A stretch of DNA of 64,000 nt from Collimonas arenae (GTDB lineage Bacteria > Pseudomonadota > Gammaproteobacteria > Burkholderiales > Burkholderiaceae_D), in contig NZ_CP009962.1 of NCBI RefSeq assembly GCF_000786695.1, positions 1,364,001 to 1,428,000 on the forward strand, read 5' to 3'. A program made the translations under genes and the position numbers. The notes beneath the pieces were generated by a model. It saw only the letters and a list, made by a program, of their open reading frames with translations. It was not told the DNA's origin and made no database searches. The first letter of the stretch is position 1. The number at the start of each line of letters is the position of its first letter. Shown piece after piece: positions 57,265 through 64,000 of the stretch.

Positions 57265-58221
57265 TTAATACAGTTTTTGCGACGATTCGTGCAGCAACTG
57301 CACATATAGCTGGTGCCGCATCGAGGCTATCTTGTTGTCCTTTACCGCTTCCAGCACCGCGCAGCTAGGCTCGATCAGGTGATGGCAGTTATAGAATTTA
57401 CATTTTCCCAGATAGGGCGTGAATTCGACGAAGGCGCGTTCCAGCATGCCTTCGCTCAGCTGGTACAGGCCGAACTCCTGGAATCCCGGCGAATCGATGA
57501 TGCTGGCCGGTTGAGCGTCCGGTGTGCCAGCATCTGCATCGAGTTCATACAGGCGGGTGAAGGTGGTGGTGTGCTTGCCGGTATCGAGGGCCGCCGAGAT
57601 TTCGCGTACGGCAATATCGGCATCCGGCACGATCAGGTTGATGATCGACGATTTCCCCATGCCTGACTGGCCGATCAGGATGGTCGACTGTCCTTTCAGC
57701 AAAGGCCACAGGGTGGCGCAGGTTTCTTCGGGAAACGCGCGCGCCGATACCTCATGCACCGGATAGCCGAGGTTTGCGTACATCTGCAGGCGCTGCCGGG
57801 TTTTCTCCAGCGCTTCGACGATATCGGTCTTGTTGAGCACGATATGCGCCTTGACGCCGGCCGCTTCAGCCGCCACCAGGGCGCGTGAAATCAGGTCGTC
57901 CGCGAAGCCTGGTTCAGTCGCCACGACGATGAACAACTGCGTGACATTCGCCGCCAGCAGCTTGGATTTGTATTGATCGGAGCGGTACAGCAAGCTGTTG
58001 CGTTCGTCGATGGCTTCGATTACGCCCTGGTTGGGGGAGGTGGTTTTCAGCTGGACCCGGTCGCCAACGGCGACATCGCTTTTCTTGCCGCGGGTGACGC
58101 ATTGCAACTTGAGAGACTGGCCGTCGATCTTGGCTTGCACCAGGTAATGGCGGCCATGCGCGGCGATCACCAGGCCGCTGCCGGCTTGATCCTTGTGTTC
58201 CTGCCTGGCGTGATTAACCAT
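57265..58221 (-). CDS. rsgA: Ribosome small subunit-dependent GTPase RsgA
   Basis: RsgA is a late 30S assembly GTPase. The 318-residue protein has an N-terminal OB fold, a circularly permuted GTPase (G4 NKTD comes before G1 GQSGMGKSS, then G3 DSPGFQEFG), and a C-terminal zinc domain with [14 protein letters not shown]. The start overlaps the end of the upstream protease gene by 8 nt. Confidence 0.95.
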   Translation of the reverse strand: MVNHARQEHKDQAGSGLVIAAHGRHYLVQAKIDGQSLKLQCVTRGKKSDVAVGDRVQLKTTSPNQGVIEAIDERNSLLYRSDQYKSKLLAANVTQLFIVVATEPGFADDLISRALVAAEAAGVKAHIVLNKTDIVEALEKTRQRLQMYANLGYPVHEVSARAFPEETCATLWPLLKGQSTILIGQSGMGKSSIINLIVPDADIAVREISAALDTGKHTTTFTRLYELDADAGTPDAQPASIIDSPGFQEFGLYQLSEGMLERAFVEFTPYLGKCKFYNCHHLIEPSCAVLEAVKDNKIASMRHQLYVQLLHESSQKLY

Positions 58222-59485
58222 GGGCTGCTAGCAAACGGTTGATACGCACGGTGGCAGGCGGGTGGGAGTCGTAGAATGCCGAATGCAGCGGATCGGGGGT
58301 CAGGGTCGAGGCGTTGTCCTCGTAGAGCTTGACCAGCGCAGTCACCAGGTCGGCGCCGTTGGTATGTTTGACGGCAAACGCATCGGCTTCGAATTCATGT
58401 TTGCGCGAGCTGATCGATGACAGCGGCGACAACAGGAAAGTAAAGATCGGCAGCGCCAGCATGAACAGGATCAACGCCATGGCGTCGTTGTTGCTCAGGT
58501 CGGCCAGCAGCAGCGGATTGACGCCCAGCCCCGTGTAAAACCACAGTTGTTGCTTCAGATAACCCAGCAGCGCCAGGAACGCGAGTGAAATCGCAAACAT
58601 CACGGCGATGCGCTTGACGATATGCTTGAGTTTGAAGTGGCCCAGTTCGTGCGCCAGCACTGCTTCGATTTCATGCGGCGACAGGCGTGCCAGCAAAGTG
58701 TCGAAAAAGACGATGCGCTTGCCGGCGCCGAAGCCTGAAAAGTAAGCATTGCCGTGGGCGCTGCGCTTGGAGCCATCCATCACGAACAGGCCCTTGGATG
58801 CAAAGCCGACGCGCTTCATCAAGCCTTCGATGCGCTCACGCAGGGTGTCGTCGGTAAGTGGCGTGAATTTGTTGAACAGCGGTGCAATCACGGTCGGGTA
58901 GAGCACTAGCATGAGCAACTGGAAGCCGCTGAACACCAGCCAGGCATAGAACCACCAGAGATCGCCGGATTTGGCCATCAGCAACAGCACCACCCAGACC
59001 AAGGGCAAGCCGATGGCTGCGCCGATCAAGGTATTTTTCAAGATGTCGGTGAAGAACAGCTTGACGGTCATCTTGTTAAAACCGAAACGCGCTTCCAGTA
59101 CAAACTGCTTGTAGTAGTCCAAAGGCAGGTCGATCAGGCCGGCAATAGCGCCGAAGGCCACCAGCAAGCCCAATTGATAGACCATGCCAGGACCGGCCCA
59201 GTTGAACATGATATTGGAAAGCAACTGCAAGCCGCCTAGCAAGGTGAAGCCGATCAGGACAGCGGAACTGACCAGCATCGAAAACATGCTGAATTTGGTC
59301 TTGGCAACAGTGTAGTCGGCAGCGCGCTGATGCGCCGCCAAGGGGATCTTTTCCGCAAATTCGGCAGGCACAGCGCTGCGGTGGCTGATCACATGCCGAA
59401 TCTGGCGGGAACCCAGCCAAAAGCGTACTACCAGGGTAATTGCCAGGAAAACTACAAACAAAACTGAAAATGCAAATGAAGACAT
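58214..59485 (-). CDS. M48 family CAAX protease-like membrane metallopeptidase (Ste24 type)
   Basis: The 423-residue protein has several transmembrane helices and the intact zinc motif [11 protein letters not shown], with the third ligand in [11 protein letters not shown]. The layout matches Ste24/CAAX prenyl protease 1 homologues of bacteria, whose substrates are unknown. The frame continues 70 codons upstream into an inverted-repeat element; [15 protein letters not shown] is the expected start. It overlaps rsgA by 8 nt, giving a two-gene operon typical of betaproteobacteria. Confidence 0.9.
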   Translation of the reverse strand: MSSFAFSVLFVVFLAITLVVRFWLGSRQIRHVISHRSAVPAEFAEKIPLAAHQRAADYTVAKTKFSMFSMLVSSAVLIGFTLLGGLQLLSNIMFNWAGPGMVYQLGLLVAFGAIAGLIDLPLDYYKQFVLEARFGFNKMTVKLFFTDILKNTLIGAAIGLPLVWVVLLLMAKSGDLWWFYAWLVFSGFQLLMLVLYPTVIAPLFNKFTPLTDDTLRERIEGLMKRVGFASKGLFVMDGSKRSAHGNAYFSGFGAGKRIVFFDTLLARLSPHEIEAVLAHELGHFKLKHIVKRIAVMFAISLAFLALLGYLKQQLWFYTGLGVNPLLLADLSNNDAMALILFMLALPIFTFLLSPLSSISSRKHEFEADAFAVKHTNGADLVTALVKLYEDNASTLTPDPLHSAFYDSHPPATVRINRLLAAHG

Positions 59486-59516
59486 GTAGTCCCTATGTGA
59501 GAAAATAGCATCCAAT

Positions 59517-59636
59517 GGCGCCTCCAAGAACCTACTGCGCAACCCAATCTCTGGCCTGCGATGCTCGCTGTACTGAAGTACAGCTGCGCTTCTTAACCAG
59601 ACCTTGGGTTTGCTCGCTACGGTTCTTAGAGGCGCT
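59517..59636. repeat. 120-bp imperfect palindromic intergenic element
   Basis: Arms ggcgcctccaagaacc (59517-59532) and ggttcttagaggcgct (59621-59636) pair at 14 of 16 positions. The centre is a perfect hairpin, gctgtact-ga-agtacagc (59567-59584). Between them cccaatctctgg and ccagaccttggg also pair. The whole element folds as one long hairpin and looks like a dispersed repeat. Confidence 0.7.
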
Positions 59637-59697
59637 TTGCGGCAGATTTCAAATGGAACACCGCAAAAAAACTGCTTAAATAACCAAGAGAACAATT

Positions 59698-60303
59698 ATG
59701 TCACAAGCCGCCGATATCTCCGCTACTCCTGCTGCCACGCCTGTTCCGGCGGCGCCGGTGCGGCCGAATGAATTCAACCTGATTTGGGTCGACATGGAAA
59801 TGACCGGGCTCGACCCGGATAACGACCGCATCATCGAGGTGGCTGTCGTGGTTACCGATCCGCAACTGAATATCCTGGCTGAAGGGCCGGTGTTTGCGAT
59901 CCACCAGGCCGACGAGATCATGGACGGCATGGACGCCTGGAACAAGGGGACGCATGGCCGTTCCGGCCTGATCGAGCGCGTAAAAACTTCGACCGTGACT
60001 GAAAACGACGCTGAACTGGCGTTGATCGAATTCCTGAAGAAATACGTGCCGAACGGCAAGTCGCCGATGTGCGGCAACACGATTTGCCAGGATCGCCGGT
60101 TCATGGCGCGCGGCATGCCGAAGCTGGAAGCGTTTTTCCACTATCGCAACCTGGACGTGTCGACCCTCAAAGAGTTGTGCCGCCGTTGGAAGCCGGAACT
60201 GGCGAGCGGTTTCAAGAAACACCAGAAACACACTGCGCTGGCCGATATCCTCGAATCGATTGAAGAACTGCGCTACTACCGCGAGCATTTCATCAAGGAA
60301 TAA
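59698..60303 (+). CDS. orn: Oligoribonuclease
   Basis: Orn degrades 2-5 nt RNAs, including pGpG from cyclic di-GMP turnover, and is often essential. The 201-residue protein has the DEDDh motifs: [32 protein letters not shown] and the late histidine in [11 protein letters not shown]. An extra Ala/Pro-rich N-terminal tail of about 20 residues precedes the usual start. It is divergent from the Ste24-like gene. Confidence 0.96.
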   Translation: MSQAADISATPAATPVPAAPVRPNEFNLIWVDMEMTGLDPDNDRIIEVAVVVTDPQLNILAEGPVFAIHQADEIMDGMDAWNKGTHGRSGLIERVKTSTVTENDAELALIEFLKKYVPNGKSPMCGNTICQDRRFMARGMPKLEAFFHYRNLDVSTLKELCRRWKPELASGFKKHQKHTALADILESIEELRYYREHFIKE

Positions 60304-60334
60304 ATAGCAGGAAATAAATCGCGGGGAATAAACA

Positions 60335-60368
60335 ACAGGCCGGGTTGCATGATGCCAACCCGGCCTGT
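60335..60368. terminator. Long GC-rich hairpin between convergent orn and YecA-like genes
   Basis: A perfect 13-bp stem, acaggccgggttg / caacccggcctgt with an 8-nt loop and no T-run, resembles the hairpin after aroG. Confidence 0.7.
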
Positions 60369-60391
60369 CATTGCTTCAAGTGCGTCTTGGA

Positions 60392-61090
60392 TTAATCTTC
60401 CGTCGTATTCAGGCCGCAGCACTTCTTGAATTTCTTGCCGCTGCCACAGCTGCAATCGTCGTTGCGGCCGATTTTCGGCGTCTCGCGTTGCATGGTCTTG
60501 ATCGCTGATTTGCGATGCGGCAGCCAGTAGCGGTAAATTTCCGGAATTGCCGCTTCCACTTCCACTGCCAGCTTGTGGCGTTGCACAGGATCCTCGCGCA
60601 GCGCCATTTCCTCTTCTTCCAGCTCTTCCGCACCCAGCAGATAGATAGGCCGGACTACCGTCGCCAGGTTGGAATGCCAGATCGGCTCCCAGGCTTTGGC
60701 GCGGATATTGATGCCTTCCCAGAAACCCCAGGCCCAGGCTTCGCCATCGAGCAAGGCCTTGCCTTCGTGCTCATGTTCACAGAACAGCGGTTCATATTCT
60801 TTCGGGGCAACTTCCAGCGTGACCGCGATTTCATTCATGTAGCGGGCGATCAGGCCGACGATTTTTTCAAATTCCTTGTCGGACTTGAATTTCGGCGCGT
60901 CCTTCAGCGACGGTCCCCATACATGCGGAAGCCATTCACCCAGCAGCACCTGTTCCGGCCCGATCACCAGCGCCGTCAGATAGCCATGCAGGGTATCCAT
61001 GGTCATGCTGTCTTCAGCGCAACGATCGGACAATAAAAAATCGTCCAGTTCGTCAAATTCTTTGTCTGAGAGGGGTTCGTCGAGATTCAT
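60392..61090 (-). CDS. UPF0149/YecA family protein with SEC-C zinc motif
   Basis: The 232-residue protein has the UPF0149 region ([37 protein letters not shown]) and a C-terminal SEC-C motif, [18 protein letters not shown], the zinc-binding signature shared with the SecA tail. E. coli YecA binds ribosomes and unfolded protein, so a role near nascent chains is plausible. It stands alone. Confidence 0.87.
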   Translation of the reverse strand: MNLDEPLSDKEFDELDDFLLSDRCAEDSMTMDTLHGYLTALVIGPEQVLLGEWLPHVWGPSLKDAPKFKSDKEFEKIVGLIARYMNEIAVTLEVAPKEYEPLFCEHEHEGKALLDGEAWAWGFWEGINIRAKAWEPIWHSNLATVVRPIYLLGAEELEEEEMALREDPVQRHKLAVEVEAAIPEIYRYWLPHRKSAIKTMQRETPKIGRNDDCSCGSGKKFKKCCGLNTTED

Positions 61091-61298
61091 GGGGAGGACC
61101 GCTTAAAAAATGGGGATACGGATTTTACGATTGAAATGCGCTTCACCTGCAAAATATTCAACGCTGCATGGCTGCAGGCAATCATTTACCCTGTTAAAAG
61201 GATACAGGAACGGATGGTGATTGCAGCATATCTTCGCAGGCTGCTGTTACGGTAAAATATTTCTTCTATGCATGTAAATCAAGGATGGATTATCTCAT

Positions 61299-61808
61299 AT
61301 GAAAATCAGAGCTCTGTCGCCGCAAGATCTTTCGTCCTATCGCCGCCTAAGAATGGAATCCATCCTGGATTCGCCATCTTCCTTTGTTCCGACCTACGAC
61401 GAAGAAGGCAGTTTGCCTGACGACCAGATGGTGACACGCTTGAATGCCGGTCCTTTTCAAGTAACGTATGGCGCGTTTCAAGAGGATGTCCTGGTTGGCA
61501 CGGTCGGTTTGATACGCGATCCAAGGAGCAAGATCTGCCACCGTGCGACTATCGTGGGAGTCTATGTTACGCCGCAAGCGCGTACCGCCGGCGTTGCGCA
61601 GGGCTTGCTGGAGGCGGTCATTGCGCATGCCCGGAATATCCCGGAAGTGATCCAGCTGGACTTGCGAGTCAACACGATCAATGCTCGCGCCCGGTCCCTG
61701 TATGCCAAACTGGGATTTGAGTCTTGCGGAATCGACCGCCGCGCTTTGTGCATAGACGGACAGTTTCATGATGAGGAGCGGATGGCCTTGTATCTGGAGG
61801 AACGTTAG
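61299..61808 (+). CDS. GNAT family N-acetyltransferase
   Basis: The 169-residue protein opens MKIRALSPQDLSSYRRLRME and has the acetyl-CoA segment VYVTPQARTAGVAQGLLEAV and RVNTINARARSLYAKLGFE. The substrate is unknown. It is transcribed alone, 90 bp or more from its neighbours. Confidence 0.87.
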   Translation: MKIRALSPQDLSSYRRLRMESILDSPSSFVPTYDEEGSLPDDQMVTRLNAGPFQVTYGAFQEDVLVGTVGLIRDPRSKICHRATIVGVYVTPQARTAGVAQGLLEAVIAHARNIPEVIQLDLRVNTINARARSLYAKLGFESCGIDRRALCIDGQFHDEERMALYLEER

Positions 61809-61955
61809 TCGCACTAAGTTGGCGCATCTGGATGCGTTATCGGGATTTTGATGAACGCAGCTGTTTTAAAACGTCTCATCATGCAGTGAACGGTATTTGT
61901 GTCGCAACTACGTAATCGTCCCGATAAGTCACTCGCTGGCGTTTACAATGGGCGG

Positions 61956-62948
61956 ATGAATATTTCGCCCCCCGCATCATTCTCTACCTTGACCCCCGAT
62001 ACCGTGCTGGACGCGCTCGACAGCATCGGCTTGCATGGCGACGGCCGCCTGCTGGCTCTCAACAGCTATGAAAACCGGGTTTATCAGATCGGCATGGAAG
62101 AGGGGCCGCCGCTGGTCGCCAAGTTTTACCGGCCACAGCGCTGGAGCGATGCGGCAATCCTGGAAGAGCACGGCTTCGTGCAGGAACTGGTCGAACGCGA
62201 AATTCCCGTGGTTGCGGCATGGGCTACCCAAGACGGACAGACACTGCATCAATTCGACGGCTTTCGTTTTGCCGTGTTTCCGCGTCATGGCGGCCGTGCG
62301 CCAGAGCTGGAGGACGACGCCACCCTCGAATGGCTGGGCCGTTTCCTGGGTCGCATCCATGCGATAGGCGGCTTGCGCAAGTACGCGCATCGGCCGACGC
62401 TGGATATCGTCAGTTTCGGCGAAGAGCCCAGCGCTTTCCTGCTGGCCAACAACTTCATCCCGGAAGATTTGCTGGAGGCTTACCGGAGCACTGTAACCCA
62501 GGCGCTGGAAGGCGCGCGTCGCTGCTTTGAGCGCGCCGGCAGCGTTGGCACATTGCGTCTGCATGGTGATTGCCACGGCAGCAATGTCTTGTGGACCGAC
62601 GCCGGGCCGCACTTCGTCGATTTCGACGATAGCCGTATGGGACCGGCGGTGCAGGATCTGTGGATGCTGTTGTCCGGTGAGCGCCGGGACATGGTGCGAC
62701 AGATGGGTTCCTTGTTGGCCGGCTACGAGGATTTCTGCGATTTCGATACGCGCGAGCTATACCTGATCGAGGCGCTGCGCACTTTGCGTTTGATTCACTA
62801 TGCAGCGTGGATCGCCCGGCGCTGGGACGATCCGGCGTTTGCCGTGGCTTTTCCCTGGTTCAATACGCAGCGCTACTGGCAGGACCGGGTGTTGGAATTA
62901 CGCGAGCAGATTGCGTTGATGGATGAACCGCCGCTGTGGCAGTCATGA
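61956..62948 (+). CDS. srkA: Stress response kinase SrkA (YihE/RdoA)
   Basis: SrkA is a Ser/Thr kinase of the aminoglycoside phosphotransferase fold that limits stress-induced cell death in E. coli. The 330-residue protein has NSYENRVYQIG, the catalytic loop LHGDCHGSNVLW and the metal-binding VDFDDSRMGPAVQDLW. The start at MNISPPASFS is preferred; a GTG 19 codons upstream is open. A strong hairpin separates it from the convergent SMR gene. Confidence 0.93.
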   Translation: MNISPPASFSTLTPDTVLDALDSIGLHGDGRLLALNSYENRVYQIGMEEGPPLVAKFYRPQRWSDAAILEEHGFVQELVEREIPVVAAWATQDGQTLHQFDGFRFAVFPRHGGRAPELEDDATLEWLGRFLGRIHAIGGLRKYAHRPTLDIVSFGEEPSAFLLANNFIPEDLLEAYRSTVTQALEGARRCFERAGSVGTLRLHGDCHGSNVLWTDAGPHFVDFDDSRMGPAVQDLWMLLSGERRDMVRQMGSLLAGYEDFCDFDTRELYLIEALRTLRLIHYAAWIARRWDDPAFAVAFPWFNTQRYWQDRVLELREQIALMDEPPLWQS

Positions 62949-62952
62949 TGAA

Positions 62953-62984
62953 GCGCCGGCGGGATTGTGCAATCTCGCCGGCGC
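62953..62984. terminator. Long GC-rich hairpin between convergent srkA and SMR genes
   Basis: A 14-bp stem with one wobble pair, gcgccggcgggatt / aatctcgccggcgc with a 4-nt loop, begins 5 bp past the srkA stop. There is no T-run. Confidence 0.7.
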
Positions 62985-62991
62985 TAGAAAT

Positions 62992-63321
62992 TTAGTGCGC
63001 TACGGTCTTGGAGAAAACATTCAGCACCAGCACGCCGGACACGATCATGCCGATGCCGATCAAGGCCGCCGCATCCAGGCTTTGCTTCAAAAACAGCCAG
63101 CCTACCAGTGCAATCAGCGCAATCCCGATGCCGGACCACATCGCATACACAATCGCCACCGGCAAAGTGCGCAAGGTCAGTGACAGGAAGTAGAAGGCGG
63201 TCAGGTAGCCGGCCACCACCACCACCGATGGAATCAGCCGGGTAAATTCGGCGCTGGCTTTCAAGGCGCTGGTGGCGATGACTTCGGCGACAATGGCGAT
63301 CAACAGATATACCCAATGCAT
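62992..63321 (-). CDS. Small multidrug resistance (SMR) family transporter
   Basis: The 109-residue protein has four transmembrane helices and the SMR marks: the essential Glu in AIVAEVIATSALKAS (helix 1), FYFLSLTLRTLPVAIVYAMW and GWLFLKQSLD. Such proteins work as dual-topology dimers exporting cationic compounds; the EmrE/QacE type is the closest match. The substrate is not determined by the sequence. Confidence 0.92.
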   Translation of the reverse strand: MHWVYLLIAIVAEVIATSALKASAEFTRLIPSVVVVAGYLTAFYFLSLTLRTLPVAIVYAMWSGIGIALIALVGWLFLKQSLDAAALIGIGMIVSGVLVLNVFSKTVAH

Positions 63322-63409
63322 GATTTCTCCCGGCTAAAAAATAAAATGCGCGCAAATAAAGCGCGTATAAACAAAACGTCTACGACAGATACGGCTGGAT
63401 AAGCCGACT

Positions 63410-64000
63410 CTAATCGATTGCGGCGAACAACTCTGTAACGAAATCGACAAATACCCGTACCTTGGCCGACAACTGGTGACTCTGGTGATACACCACCGAT
63501 ACCGGCGGCCCCGGCGTAGCCCAGTCCGCCAGCACCGGTACTAGCTGGCTGGCGCGAATCTGCGGATTCAGCGACAAGGTCAACAGCTGGACGATGCCGG
63601 CGCCGCTATTGGCCGCATGGATCAAGGTCTCGGCGTGATTGATGGCGATATTTCCGGGCGGCGCCCAACTGAATTCCTGTTTGCCTTTACTGAAGGTCCA
63701 AGGCACGTTCTGGCCGCTGTTCGGATGGATGAACGCCAGGCAGCGGAAATCCTGCAGCTCTTGCGGGGTTTGCGGCATGCCGTGCTGCGCCAGGAATTCC
63801 GGAGACGCGCAGCACAGGTTGCGGGTCTGGTAGATACGGCGTGCAATCATGCTCGAATCCTTTAACTCGCCGATGCGGATCCACACATCGCCACGGCCCT
63901 CTACCATATCCACCATGCGGTCGCCGACGTTCAGTCTGATCGACAGTTCGGGATACAGTTCACTAAATCGCGCCAGCGCCGGCGCCAGGTAGATCCGGGC
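63410..64000 (-). CDS. LysR family transcriptional regulator (5' end outside window)
   Basis: Only the C-terminal effector-binding part, about 196 residues, is present; the N-terminal helix-turn-helix lies beyond the window. Recognisable segments are ARIYLAPALARFSELYPELS, the RLNVGDR and VWIRIGELKDSSMIARRI region, the LCCASPEFLAQHGMP hinge region and VRVFVDFVTELFAAID at the end. This fits the LysR subgroup close to DhcR/AaeR-type regulators. The target is unknown, though the adjacent SMR gene is on the same strand. Confidence 0.88.
   Translation of the reverse strand, partial: ARIYLAPALARFSELYPELSIRLNVGDRMVDMVEGRGDVWIRIGELKDSSMIARRIYQTRNLCCASPEFLAQHGMPQTPQELQDFRCLAFIHPNSGQNVPWTFSKGKQEFSWAPPGNIAINHAETLIHAANSGAGIVQLLTLSLNPQIRASQLVPVLADWATPGPPVSVVYHQSHQLSAKVRVFVDFVTELFAAID

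Overview
The window reads as a chromosomal core segment of a betaproteobacterium of the order Burkholderiales, most probably Oxalobacteraceae (a Collimonas-, Herbaspirillum- or Janthinobacterium-like organism). This is an inference from protein sequences and gene order, for example icd/cold-shock/clpS/clpA, murJ opposite rpsT, ribF/ileS/lspA/coaBC/dut, and tkt/gap; no search was run. About 59 protein genes fill nearly all the sequence. I see no rRNA, tRNA, CRISPR array, prophage or transposase gene.

Layout. 0-9 kb: a secreted S9 peptidase, an MHYT membrane sensor, the ABC-F ATPase Uup, an acetyltransferase, a SirB1-type protein and MurJ. 9-16 kb: rpsT, a DUF192 protein, an Asr-like exported Ala/Lys-rich protein, RluE, Icd, a cold-shock protein and the ClpS-ClpA proteolytic pair. 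16-25 kb: a leftward set of housekeeping genes (M48-like lipoprotein, dut, coaBC, lspA, ileS, ribF, yidB, rsmE). 25-29 kb: a polyamine cluster made of a DUF350 membrane protein, a glutathionylspermidine-synthase-like ATP-grasp enzyme, a DUF1190 lipoprotein and a fused AdoMet decarboxylase-spermidine synthase. 29-43 kb: tkt, an acetyltransferase, gap, a DUF2007 protein, glnE, yhdP, tldD and elaA. 43-48.5 kb: a JmjC-like protein, a cupin, then a five-gene leftward DNA-alkylation repair cluster (2OG-Fe(II) oxygenase, alkB, alkA, ada and a small Ada-type zinc protein). 48.6-64 kb: an MFS exporter, aroG, a retropepsin-like protein, yajQ, murB, ppnP, argF-VOC-argG, rsgA with a Ste24-like protease, orn, a YecA-like protein, an acetyltransferase, srkA, an SMR exporter and a LysR regulator cut by the window end.

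Three results stand out. First, aroG (DAHP synthase) is preceded by what looks like a complete transcription attenuator: a 26-codon leader peptide containing YFFFYFSY, a candidate antiterminator, and a perfect intrinsic terminator just before the aroG ribosome binding site. Second, the alkylation-repair cluster carries three AATT-N5-GCAA sites, matching the known Ada box. Two lie in tandem before the first gene and one lies before ada, and the nearest box sits exactly 31 nt upstream of a plausible -10 in both promoters. Third, this Ada keeps its methyl-accepting Cys46 but has serine at the other three zinc-ligand positions, while a neighbouring small gene encodes an Ada-type protein that keeps a CxxC pair.

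Other points of note are the SpeD-SpeE fusion, an M48-family lipoprotein with altered zinc ligands, a palindrome at the icd promoter, and three inverted-repeat intergenic elements.
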